The position numbers were made by a program, and so were the translations under genes. From Bacteroidota bacterium (GTDB taxonomy: Bacteria > Bacteroidota > Bacteroidia > Chitinophagales > Chitinophagaceae), in assembly GCA_023433345.1 (NCBI GenBank), contig JAEZDA010000084.1, forward strand, positions 18,504 to 82,503: 64,000 bases of DNA, written 5' to 3'. The notes beneath the pieces were generated by a model. That model searched no databases. It was not told the DNA's origin and worked only from the letters and a program-made list of their open reading frames with translations. Positions 24,747-33,401 of this stretch are shown in pieces. Numbering within the stretch: the first letter of the stretch is position 1; the number at the start of each line of letters is the position of its first letter.

Positions 24747-27700
24747 ATGAGTCAAAAAAAATATTGGGGAAATTTCGGACAGTTCAATCAGTCGGATGCT
24801 TCCAGGGAAGCTGCAGCTAACGAGTTTGGAGAAGACCTGCTTCCTGTGGAAGAATTGAATGAAGGCTTGCTTGACGGCAAAACTCCCCGACGTGATTTTT
24901 TAAAATATCTGGGTTTCAGCACAGCAGCGGCAGCCCTTGCAGCAAGCTGTCAGACTCCCGTGCGAAAGGCGATCCCTTACCTCCAAAAGCCGGATAATGT
25001 TACGCCTGGTATCGCAGATTATTATGCCTCCACCTTCGTGAACGGAGGAGATGCGATAAGTGTGATAGTGAAGCAGAGAGAAGGTCGACCCATTAAAATT
25101 GAAGGCAATGAACTGTCATCAATAACAAAGGGCGGAACAAATGCAAGAGCCCAGGCATCAGTACTGGATCTATATAACACTTCACGTCTTCGCCACCCGC
25201 TGCAACGCGCAGGAAATGATTATAAAGAAGTAAGCACCTTTGATGCTTTCGACAATATGGTGATGCAGGCGATTGCAAATGCAGGTGGTAAACAGGTCGT
25301 TCTGCTTACCTCTACAATAAATTCGCCTACAACACTTCAGGTGATATCACGCTTTCTGGCAAAATATCCCGGAAGCAAACACGTTCAATACGACGCATTC
25401 AGCAACAGTGGTATGTTGCTCGCGAACCAGGCAGACTATGGCAAACGCCACATCCCTTCCTATCATTTTGATAAAGCAAAAACTATAGTAAGTATAGGCG
25501 CTGATTTCCTTGGAACATGGATCAGCCCCGTAGAATTCAGCACGCAATACGCCGTTAACCGCAGAATGGGAGATGGAAAAAATTCCCGGCTTAGCAGGCA
25601 TATACATTTTGAAAGTTTCATGAGCCTCACGGGTTCAAATGCTGATGACCGCTTCATGCATAAACCTTCCGAAACAGGAGCGATCGCCCTGGGCATTCTT
25701 GCTAAACTCGGAGGAAGCGTTTCTGCACCAAACGTTTCAGATGCAAATACAAAAAAAGGTATCGACCTGGCCGCTGCAGCATTGAACGCCAGCAAAGGTC
25801 AGGCCCTGGTGGTTTGCGGAAGTAATGATCCTGCAGTTCAATCTGTGGTGAATGCCATCAACGAAGCGATAGGCGCAAACGGCACTACAATAAACCACAG
25901 CATTTCTTCTAACTACCGTATGGGCGTAGACGCAGATATGGTTACGCTTGCAAATGATATGCAGGCGGGAAATGTAGGCGCATTGCTTGTTTACGATTGC
26001 AACCCGGTTTATTCTTATGCTGATGGTAAAAAATTCGGCGAAAACATGCTGAGGCTTCCTGTAACTGTTTCTTTCAATTCAACGATGGATGAAACAACAG
26101 AGTGCTGCAAATATGTTTGCCCTTCTCATCACTGGCTGGAAAGCTGGGGCGATGCAGAACCGAAAACCGGTTACTTCTCCATGATACAACCGGTTATCAA
26201 TCCATTGTTCAAAACAAGGGCTTTTCAAACCTCGCTGATGAAATGGTCTGGATCGGGAGCCTCACCAACAGTAGTTACCACTTCAGATACATTGGGATTA
26301 CAATCACCTTCAACTACAGACGGAGCCGACTACGAATCTTTCTTCAAAAGCTACTGGACAGCAAAACTTGGCGGTGAAGCTAATTATAACAAGGCACTGC
26401 AAGACGGTGTGGTGGAACCCGCGGGTGCACAAGGCCCCGCGCCATCAACGACAGGAGCAGCAACTGATTCGCTTGCTACCGGTACCGCCGCAATCACATC
26501 TTCGTTTACCCGTGGCAGTTATAACAGCGCAGGCCTCGCCGACGCTGCAAACAGGGCAGGTGGAATAAAAGGAGGCAATGTTGAAGTGGTGTTTTATGAA
26601 AAGGTAGGTGTTGGCAACGGTAGCCAGGCAAACAATCCCTGGCTTCAGGAAATGCCTGATCCTATAACCAAGGTTACCTGGGATAACTATGCTATGGTTA
26701 GCCCTGCTCTTGCGAAATCCCTCACCGGAATTGATGTGATGGGAAATAAAAAACATGCAGATGATTACGAGGTTCACCCTGAAAAACCGGTGGTGAAGCT
26801 TACAATAAATAACAGGAGTGTTGAGCTGCCCGTAATGATCGTGCCGGGTGTTCATCCCTCCACTATTGCGGTGGCTGTCGGGTATGGTCGCGAAAGTGCA
26901 AATAAAGATCACAGCATTGAGCGCATTGGCCGCTCGGCTACGGGAGCCGGTAAAAATGTTTATCCGCTGATAGGTTTTAACGGAGCCGCATTTCTTCACA
27001 CCGCGGTTGCAAGCGTTGAGAAAGTTGCCGGAAAATATGCGCTCGCCCAAACGCAGGTTCATCATTTCACCGAGGGACGTCCTGTGATCTACGAAACTAA
27101 CCTTGCCGCATACACGAAAGATCCAAAAGCTTTAATGTCGCATATCCGTGCGGAAAAATTAAACCTCACGGCATTCGGCAGCAAAGACTATGTAAAAGAT
27201 GCAACCATTTACCCGCATCATGAAAAGCCCGGGATCAAATGGGGAATGAGCATAGACATGAACACATGTACCGGTTGCAGCGCCTGCGTGGTAGCATGCA
27301 ACGCGGAGAATAATGTGAGCGTGGTAGGTAAAAAAGAAGTTGCCCGTTATCATGATATGCACTGGATGAGGATCGACCGCTATTTTACAGGAGATCCGAA
27401 CAATCCGGAAGTGGTTTACCAGCCGATGCTTTGCCAGCATTGCGATAATGCGCCCTGCGAAAACGTTTGCCCGGTTTCCGCCACCAATCACAGTAGTGAA
27501 GGCTTGAACCAAATGGCCTACAACAGGTGCATCGGTACAAGATATTGCGCTAATAACTGTCCGTATAAGGTGAGGCGTTTCAACTGGATGGACTATAACG
27601 GTTCTGACAGCTTTGCAAACAACCAAAAGCCGATGATCGGGCCATATCTCAACGAGGTTACCGAGCAGATGAATGATGACCTCACAAGAATGGTGCTTAA

Positions 27701-28073
27701 TCCGGATGTTACCGTGCGCTCACGCGGGGTGATGGAGAAATGTACTTTCTGTGTGCAACGTTTGCAAGACAGTAAGCTTGAAGCGAAGAAACAGCAGAAC
27801 CCTGCATTGGTGAGAAACGTGCAAACGGCCTGCGCTCAGGCATGCCCAACAAACGCTATCACTTTCGGTAATGTAAATGATAAGAAGAGCGAGGTATACA
27901 AACTGAGAAATGTTGAACAAACCGACAGAACTTTCTATGTGCTCGAACAGCTTCATACATTAAGCAATGTGAGCTACATGGCGAAGATCAGGAATACAGA
28001 CAGGGAGATTGGACAAGATCATGGTCATAGTGAAACGGCTGTTCATGGTGAAAAAGCACCTGCGGCTCATTAA
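24747..28073 (+). CDS. actB: ACIII iron-sulfur/molybdopterin-like subunit ActB
   Basis: A 1108-residue subunit combining a molybdopterin-oxidoreductase-like domain without expected cofactor binding and a C-terminal ferredoxin-like domain. A twin-arginine motif PRRDFLKYLGF lies at about 47-57 behind an unusually long polar leader, followed by AAAALAASC, so it is exported folded. The iron-sulfur part has CTGCSACVVAC (near 840-850), CQHCDNAPCENVC, CIGTRYCANNC and CTFCVQ...CAQAC, enough for four clusters. Near residues 550-585 is a low-complexity Ala/Thr/Ser/Gly/Pro stretch (GAQGPAPSTTGAATDSLATG) that looks like a flexible insertion. ActB relays electrons on the periplasmic side of ACIII. actC follows after heptamer repeats. 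Confidence 0.95.
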   Translation: MSQKKYWGNFGQFNQSDASREAAANEFGEDLLPVEELNEGLLDGKTPRRDFLKYLGFSTAAAALAASCQTPVRKAIPYLQKPDNVTPGIADYYASTFVNGGDAISVIVKQREGRPIKIEGNELSSITKGGTNARAQASVLDLYNTSRLRHPLQRAGNDYKEVSTFDAFDNMVMQAIANAGGKQVVLLTSTINSPTTLQVISRFLAKYPGSKHVQYDAFSNSGMLLANQADYGKRHIPSYHFDKAKTIVSIGADFLGTWISPVEFSTQYAVNRRMGDGKNSRLSRHIHFESFMSLTGSNADDRFMHKPSETGAIALGILAKLGGSVSAPNVSDANTKKGIDLAAAALNASKGQALVVCGSNDPAVQSVVNAINEAIGANGTTINHSISSNYRMGVDADMVTLANDMQAGNVGALLVYDCNPVYSYADGKKFGENMLRLPVTVSFNSTMDETTECCKYVCPSHHWLESWGDAEPKTGYFSMIQPVINPLFKTRAFQTSLMKWSGSGASPTVVTTSDTLGLQSPSTTDGADYESFFKSYWTAKLGGEANYNKALQDGVVEPAGAQGPAPSTTGAATDSLATGTAAITSSFTRGSYNSAGLADAANRAGGIKGGNVEVVFYEKVGVGNGSQANNPWLQEMPDPITKVTWDNYAMVSPALAKSLTGIDVMGNKKHADDYEVHPEKPVVKLTINNRSVELPVMIVPGVHPSTIAVAVGYGRESANKDHSIERIGRSATGAGKNVYPLIGFNGAAFLHTAVASVEKVAGKYALAQTQVHHFTEGRPVIYETNLAAYTKDPKALMSHIRAEKLNLTAFGSKDYVKDATIYPHHEKPGIKWGMSIDMNTCTGCSACVVACNAENNVSVVGKKEVARYHDMHWMRIDRYFTGDPNNPEVVYQPMLCQHCDNAPCENVCPVSATNHSSEGLNQMAYNRCIGTRYCANNCPYKVRRFNWMDYNGSDSFANNQKPMIGPYLNEVTEQMNDDLTRMVLNPDVTVRSRGVMEKCTFCVQRLQDSKLEAKKQQNPALVRNVQTACAQACPTNAITFGNVNDKKSEVYKLRNVEQTDRTFYVLEQLHTLSNVSYMAKIRNTDREIGQDHGHSETAVHGEKAPAAH

Positions 28074-28093
28074 TTAAAAGGCAAGCAGAATTT

Positions 28094-28161
28094 AAAAATT
28101 AAAAAGTAAAAATTAAGAGCGAAGGAGAATTTCCAACTTTTGACTTTTGACTTTTGACTTT
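28094..28161 (+). repeat. Two short heptanucleotide repeat runs before actC
   Basis: Three seven-base units AAAAATT, AAAAAGT, AAAAATT at 28094-28114, then three perfect ACTTTTG units at 28136-28156 with a partial fourth. They lie in the 100-base actB-actC spacer, just upstream of the actC start. A third kind of heptamer array occurs at 39425-39558. Confidence 0.7.
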
Positions 28162-28173
28162 ATACTTCAGAAT

Positions 28174-29631
28174 ATGTCATTACTCAAATACGAATCGCAA
28201 CAAAGGGAACCGTTGGTGAATGGTAATAAAACGTACCACCAGGTTACGGAAGATATCATCAGCCCGATAGAGATGAAGCCCACGAAGTTGTGGTATATAG
28301 GTTTCTGGATCAGCGTTGCGTTGTTGCTTTTCGGGGTGTACAGCGTTTACCGTGAAGTTACCTACGGTGTGGGCCAGTGGAACCTGAACAAGACCATCGG
28401 CTGGGGTTGGGATATCACCAACTTTGTATGGTGGGTAGGTATTGGTCATGCCGGAACGCTTATCTCCGCCATCCTTCTTCTTTTCCGCCAGGGCTGGAGA
28501 ACGGGCGTTAACCGCGCTGCTGAGGCGATGACGATTTTCGCGGTAATGTGCGCCGGCCAGTTCCCTATCTGGCACATGGGCCGTGTATGGATGGCCTTCT
28601 TCGTATTGCCTTATCCAAATACACGCGGACCGCTCTGGGTGAATTTCAACTCACCACTTCTTTGGGACGTATTCGCGATCTCCACTTACTTCACTGTATC
28701 ATTATTGTTCTGGTATTCAGGTTTGCTGCCTGATCTGGCAACGGTGCGCGATCGTGCAAAAACAAAACTTCGTAAGCTATTATATGGTGTGGCCGCTTTC
28801 GGGTGGACCGGCAGTACCAAGCACTGGCAACGCCATGAATCACTTTCACTTGTACTTGCGGGTTTAAGTACGCCGCTTGTATTGAGTGTACACACGATAG
28901 TATCCTTCGACTTTGCCACTTCCGTGATACCGGGCTGGCACACCACCATCTTCCCGCCCTACTTCGTTGCAGGTGCCATCTTCAGTGGTTTCGCCATGGT
29001 GCAAACTCTCTTGATAGTAGTAAGAAAGGTGATGAATTTGCAGGATTACATTACGCTTGGCCACATCGAAGCGATGAATAAGGTAATTGTGCTTACAGGT
29101 AGCATTGTAGGTTGTGCCTACCTTACTGAGTTGTTCATTGCCTGGTACGGACAGAACCCTTACGAGTGGTATGCGTTCAAGGAAAACAGGGCAAACCTTA
29201 TGTCTCCCTACGGATGGAGCTACTGGTTGATGATGTTCTGCAACGTTGTATCGCCACAGTTATTCTGGAGCCGCAAACTGCGCCGCAACATCACCGTTAC
29301 TTTCTTCATGAGTATTATAGTGAACATCGGTATGTGGTATGAGCGCTTCGTGATCATCGTTACTTCAATTTATCGCGACTTCCTTCCATCAAGCTGGAGT
29401 AATTATTACAGCCCGACCATTTACGAGATCGGTTTCTACCTCGGTACTTTCGGACTGTTCTTTACTTGCTTCTTCCTTTTTGCGAAGTACTTCCCGGTTA
29501 TCGCCGTGGCGGAAATCAAATCGATATTGAAAACCAGTGGTGAGAACTATAAAGCGAAAATGACGGATATAGAGAAAGCTGATCCCGAACGTTTTTACCA
29601 GGAAGAGGTCGGGCACGCGCATGCTCATTGA
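28174..29631 (+). CDS. actC: ACIII membrane subunit ActC (NrfD-like)
   Basis: A 485-residue polytopic protein of the NrfD/PsrC family, with about ten membrane helices, forming one of the two quinone-reactive membrane subunits of alternative complex III. Family blocks include [22 protein letters not shown] (near 82-103), [22 protein letters not shown] (near 121-142), and a later [23 protein letters not shown] start it at ATG 28174 ([10 protein letters not shown]), because the upstream in-frame codons lie in heptamer repeat DNA. A His-rich end (EEVGHAHAH) closes the protein. It is between actB and actD, in the conserved order of the cluster. Confidence 0.95.
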   Translation: MSLLKYESQQREPLVNGNKTYHQVTEDIISPIEMKPTKLWYIGFWISVALLLFGVYSVYREVTYGVGQWNLNKTIGWGWDITNFVWWVGIGHAGTLISAILLLFRQGWRTGVNRAAEAMTIFAVMCAGQFPIWHMGRVWMAFFVLPYPNTRGPLWVNFNSPLLWDVFAISTYFTVSLLFWYSGLLPDLATVRDRAKTKLRKLLYGVAAFGWTGSTKHWQRHESLSLVLAGLSTPLVLSVHTIVSFDFATSVIPGWHTTIFPPYFVAGAIFSGFAMVQTLLIVVRKVMNLQDYITLGHIEAMNKVIVLTGSIVGCAYLTELFIAWYGQNPYEWYAFKENRANLMSPYGWSYWLMMFCNVVSPQLFWSRKLRRNITVTFFMSIIVNIGMWYERFVIIVTSIYRDFLPSSWSNYYSPTIYEIGFYLGTFGLFFTCFFLFAKYFPVIAVAEIKSILKTSGENYKAKMTDIEKADPERFYQEEVGHAHAH

Positions 29632-29703
29632 TGCTAACGGTACCGAATAAACGAAAATGAATGAACCGGGCTGAGGCCGGGAAAAAATAAAAGTTGAAAT
29701 AAT

Positions 29704-30294
29704 ATGGCCGGAGGAATAAAAAAATTTGTGGTAGGGGCTTTTGATGATGAAGCCGTGCTGTTTCCTGCTGTGAAGAATGTTCGCAAGGCAGGTTATAAGA
29801 TCCACGATGTTTACACGCCATTTCCTGTGCATGGTCTTGATCATGCAATGGGGATCCGCGAAACAAGCCTGCACACGGCGGGGTTCATCTATGCGGTGGC
29901 GGGAACCTGTACAGCACTTGGTTTTATGAGCTGGATCTTCACGAAAGACTGGCCGATAAACATCGGTGGTAAACCATTCTTCGCCCTTCCTGCATGGATA
30001 CCCATCACCTTTGAATTGACAGTGCTGTTTTCTGCAGTTGGCATGGTGCTTACGTTTTGCTATCTCTGCCAGTTGTCGCCATTTGTAAAAAAACATCATT
30101 TCCACCCACGTGCAACAGATGATCTTTTTGTAATGGCAATTGAGTGTACCGACAAAACAAATGATGGTGAGGTGCAACAGTTTTTGCAGAACGCCGGCGC
30201 GAAGGAGGTAAATGTGCAGGTTGCTGAAACAGGGTGGTGGCTTGGAAGATACGATCGCGAGCAAAAACTTTACCGCGACGAAAAAGGATATTGA
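29704..30294 (+). CDS. actD: ACIII subunit ActD (DUF3341)
   Basis: A 196-residue protein of the DUF3341 family. It starts with a soluble ferredoxin-like region (KFVVGAFDDEAVLFPAVKNV), contains the motif YTPFPVHGLDHAMG (near 38-51) and two membrane helices (about 57-80 and 97-122), then a soluble C-terminal domain that ends GWWLGRYDREQKLYRDEKGY. In ACIII structures this subunit packs beside the membrane core and its conserved DH residues have been proposed to help proton movement; that role is from family knowledge. actE starts 32 bases after its stop. Confidence 0.93.
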   Translation: MAGGIKKFVVGAFDDEAVLFPAVKNVRKAGYKIHDVYTPFPVHGLDHAMGIRETSLHTAGFIYAVAGTCTALGFMSWIFTKDWPINIGGKPFFALPAWIPITFELTVLFSAVGMVLTFCYLCQLSPFVKKHHFHPRATDDLFVMAIECTDKTNDGEVQQFLQNAGAKEVNVQVAETGWWLGRYDREQKLYRDEKGY

Positions 30295-30326
30295 TTCAAG
30301 AAGCTATAATAGTAATAAGCGTACGG

Positions 30327-30971
30327 ATGAAAAATTTTAAACTATTCAGTGTTTTAGCAATAACCGCAGCCGCAGCAGTGTTTGCGGGCTGCAATGCAGG
30401 TGGAAATAATCCGGGGCGGGTGTATATGCCTGATATGGCTTACAGCCGTGCATATGAAGCTTATGCCGGTCACGATTCATCGATCATAACCACTGATGCT
30501 TCAAAGCGTGGCGGAAAGGCGATCTATTATGATGCACACCCGGTACATGGAACTGTAAAGCGCGGCGAAGAGCTTCCTTATTCAGGATCGAATGACAGCA
30601 CGGGCTACAGGCTCAGCGCAAACCTGGAAAATCCGTTGAAAGATATGAGCATCATCGAAATGCCGGAAGCACAACGCTTATGGCAGATCAATTGCGCAAT
30701 TTGCCATGGCGACAAGGGTTCCGGAAATGGTCCTCTTTCAACAAGCGGTAAGGTAGGCGGTGTGGCTAATCTCACCCTTCCTAACTACGTTGCAATGAAG
30801 GACGGAACGATGTTTCATGCGGTTACATACGGCAAAGGATTGATGGGGAGCTATGCTTCCCAGCTTAACAGGCGCCAGCGCTGGATGGTGATCAATTATA
30901 TAAGAACACTTCAGCCTGCCGCAGAAAGTGCAGCAACACCGGCGCCGGCAGACACAACAAAAAAAGGATAA
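30327..30971 (+). CDS. actE: ACIII monoheme cytochrome c lipoprotein ActE
   Basis: A 214-residue lipoprotein starting at ATG 30327 (MKNFKLFSVLAITAAAA) with lipobox VFAGC, cysteine at about residue 22. A single heme site CAICH lies near residue 122 in LWQINCAICHGDKGSGNGPL, with the likely Met ligand in AVTYGKGLMGSYASQL. It is the mobile or terminal heme subunit of alternative complex III, anchored by lipid on the periplasmic side, passing electrons towards the oxidase. The C-terminal tail is Ala/Pro-rich. An upstream in-frame start at 30234 is rejected because it would bury the signal peptide and overlap actD. Confidence 0.94.
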   Translation: MKNFKLFSVLAITAAAAVFAGCNAGGNNPGRVYMPDMAYSRAYEAYAGHDSSIITTDASKRGGKAIYYDAHPVHGTVKRGEELPYSGSNDSTGYRLSANLENPLKDMSIIEMPEAQRLWQINCAICHGDKGSGNGPLSTSGKVGGVANLTLPNYVAMKDGTMFHAVTYGKGLMGSYASQLNRRQRWMVINYIRTLQPAAESAATPAPADTTKKG

Positions 30972-30991
30972 CACAGAAAAATACTTTTTAG

Positions 30992-32242
30992 ATGAATCAT
31001 CAATTTGAATTACCGGGCAGTTATAAGAAGTGGACACTTGGTTTAATTATCGCCGGTATCATCGCTTTGCTGTACGGGTTTATAATGTATCATCCCTTTG
31101 CACATGCAGGTCACGGTGAAAATGTAAACAGCACACGCTTCTGGGCAGTACTTCTCCAAAACAGTGTGTACTTCCTCCTGGTGGTAAATGCAGCGATGTT
31201 CTTCCTCTGTGTTACCACTATGGCAATGGGCGGATGGCAGATCGCATTCCGCCGCGTGACGGAAGCCATCTCAAGCGCAGTGCCGGTGTTGGGCGTTCTC
31301 ACCCTGATTATTGTATTGTCGATCGTTTGGGGCGGCCGTACAGATATCTATCATTGGATCGACAAGGAAGCGGTTGCAAATGATCCGATCTTAAATGGCA
31401 AAAAAGGCTTTCTGAACCCCGTGTTCTTTTCAGTGTTTTCAATCGTAACTGTTGTTTTATGGTGGCTGCTTGGTAAGAAAATGAGAAGCCTGAGCCATGA
31501 AACTGATAAAGGTCCGATGGATTATGAAACATCCAAAAAATGGATTTGGGATAATACGGTATGGGCTTCCCTGTTCACGGTTGTATTTACATTGTCAGTT
31601 GCCTCTACGTTGCCATGGCTTTGGTTGATGAGCATTGATGCACACTGGTACAGTACGATGTACAGTTGGTACACTTTCGCGAGCACTTTCGTTGCTGGCA
31701 TCGCGCTGATCGCAATTTTTGTGGTTTGGTTGAAAAATCGCGGCCAGTTGGAATATGTCACCGAAGAACATCTTCATGATCTTGGAAAATTCATGTTCGC
31801 ATTCTCGATCTTCTGGACCTACCTCTGGTTTTCGCAGTACATGCTTATCTGGTACAGTAACCAGCCGGAAGAAACCAAATATTTTATCGAAAGGATCGGA
31901 ACAGCAGAAAAAGCCGGCCCGTACAAAGGAATATTTTTCTTTAACCTGATAGTGAACTTCCTCGCTCCATTGCTAATTCTGATGAAGAAAGGAACGAAAC
32001 GTAATTGGACGGTGATCACCTTTATGGCGGTGCTGATCATTTTCGGGCACTGGATAGATTTCTACCAAATGGTAATGCCGGGAACAATGCGCGACCATGC
32101 ACAGCTCATGCCTTTTGAATTTGGTATTGCATGCCTTTTCATCGGGCTTATCATGTGGACAGTCGGAAGATACCTGACAAAGTATCCGTTGAATGCTAAA
32201 TATCATCCTTTCATGAAAGAGAGCATGATACACCATACGTAG
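30992..32242 (+). CDS. actF: ACIII membrane subunit ActF (NrfD-like, quinone-binding)
   Basis: A 416-residue polytopic membrane protein with about ten helices, the second NrfD-like subunit of alternative complex III. Recognisable blocks are YKKWTLGLIIAGIIALLYGF (near 11-30), ISSAVPVLGVLTLIIVLSIV, STLPWLWLMSIDAHWYSTMYSW (near 204-225) and FSIFWTYLWFSQYMLIWYSNQPEE (near 273-296). The last two are strongly conserved in the quinol:cytochrome c oxidoreductase quinone-binding subunit family. It begins 20 bases after actE and leads into coxB after 73 bases, so quinol oxidation and oxygen reduction are encoded as one block. Confidence 0.94.
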   Translation: MNHQFELPGSYKKWTLGLIIAGIIALLYGFIMYHPFAHAGHGENVNSTRFWAVLLQNSVYFLLVVNAAMFFLCVTTMAMGGWQIAFRRVTEAISSAVPVLGVLTLIIVLSIVWGGRTDIYHWIDKEAVANDPILNGKKGFLNPVFFSVFSIVTVVLWWLLGKKMRSLSHETDKGPMDYETSKKWIWDNTVWASLFTVVFTLSVASTLPWLWLMSIDAHWYSTMYSWYTFASTFVAGIALIAIFVVWLKNRGQLEYVTEEHLHDLGKFMFAFSIFWTYLWFSQYMLIWYSNQPEETKYFIERIGTAEKAGPYKGIFFFNLIVNFLAPLLILMKKGTKRNWTVITFMAVLIIFGHWIDFYQMVMPGTMRDHAQLMPFEFGIACLFIGLIMWTVGRYLTKYPLNAKYHPFMKESMIHHT

Positions 32243-32315
32243 AATAAAAGAAACGAAAGAAAATACAAAACTGAGCAGCGTCTCTTTTCACGAAGAGAAA
32301 CAAAAATTATAAAAA

Positions 32316-33377
32316 ATGAAAGATCTGTTTGTGGTTGCCATAGTTGTCATGGTCATTGTGGTGATTTTTCAAATTGCCAAGGCAAGCGAATATGTGAGCA
32401 TACTGAAAGGTGAGGAGAAATCGCGTAAACAAAACAACAGGATCAATGCGTTCCTGATGCTGGCCTTCCTTGTAATCGGCCTTGCCGGAGCATGGTACTG
32501 CAACCATCTTTATTATGGCAAAACCTTATTTCCACAAGGATCTGCATCAGTGGAAGGTGAAGAAATAGATTCAATGATGATGGTAACGATTGCCATCACC
32601 GGTGTTGTGTTTGTGATCACTCAAATTTTGTTGTTCTGGTTCTCGTTTAAATACCAGGAAAAAGATAATCGCAAGGCATACTTCTTTCCTCATAACAATA
32701 AGCTCGAAATTGTGTGGACGACCATCCCGGCCATCACACTCACAATTCTTATTGTTATCGGTTTAAAATTCTGGTTTAAAATTACCGGTGAACCTCCAAA
32801 AGGACACCTTCTTGTTGAAATCACGGGCCACCAGTTTGGCTGGGATATGCGCTATCCTGGAAAGGATGGAATTTTCGGACAGAAGAATTTCAAACTTTAT
32901 AACAAACCTTCAGGTAACAGTCTTGCAGTAGATTTCAATGATCCGGAAAGTCATGATGATATACGTACCACAGAAATGCGTATCCCTGTGGGCCGGCCGG
33001 TGAAGCTTGTAATTCATGCGCAGGATGTGATTCACAGCGTTGGTCTTCCGCATTTCCGTCAAAAGATGGATGCTGTTCCCGGCATCCCAACCACACTTTG
33101 GTTTACGCCAAAGTATACTACCGAGCAAATGAAGGAAAGAACAGGAAATCCGAATTTCGTTTACGAGATCGCCTGCGACCAGATGTGCGGTAACGGACAC
33201 TTTTCGATGAGGGGCGTGGTTGTTGTTGATACAGAAGAAGGTTACGAGAAATGGCTTGCGTCACAGAAGCCGGAATATTTTTCACTGTTTCCTGACAAAG
33301 CTCCTGCAGCCCCGGCACCGGCCGGCACGCAGGATAGTGCAAGAGCACCATTGGCGCAGGCAGCAGTTATTAACTAA
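32316..33377 (+). CDS. coxB: Cytochrome c oxidase subunit II
   Basis: A 353-residue subunit II. Two N-terminal hydrophobic segments (about 4-20 and 44-66) precede the usual two-helix anchor (about 90-112 and 133-155). The periplasmic cupredoxin domain has ITGHQFGWDMRYPG (aromatic electron-entry region), VIHSVGLPHFRQKMDAVPG and the CuA ligands in CDQMCGNGHFSMRG (near 287-300). There is no fused cytochrome c after the CuA domain; the tail is Ala/Pro-rich. Electrons therefore arrive from an external carrier or directly from ACIII (ActA or ActE). coxA starts 24 bases downstream. Confidence 0.94.
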   Translation: MKDLFVVAIVVMVIVVIFQIAKASEYVSILKGEEKSRKQNNRINAFLMLAFLVIGLAGAWYCNHLYYGKTLFPQGSASVEGEEIDSMMMVTIAITGVVFVITQILLFWFSFKYQEKDNRKAYFFPHNNKLEIVWTTIPAITLTILIVIGLKFWFKITGEPPKGHLLVEITGHQFGWDMRYPGKDGIFGQKNFKLYNKPSGNSLAVDFNDPESHDDIRTTEMRIPVGRPVKLVIHAQDVIHSVGLPHFRQKMDAVPGIPTTLWFTPKYTTEQMKERTGNPNFVYEIACDQMCGNGHFSMRGVVVVDTEEGYEKWLASQKPEYFSLFPDKAPAAPAPAGTQDSARAPLAQAAVIN

Positions 33378-33401
33378 TAGGTTTTTTAATTTATTTATAT
33401 T

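Noticed and set aside
29389..30264. 291-codon antisense frame over actC-actD
   Set aside because: It opposes two well-conserved genes and its product is rich in Cys, His and Arg with no family resemblance.
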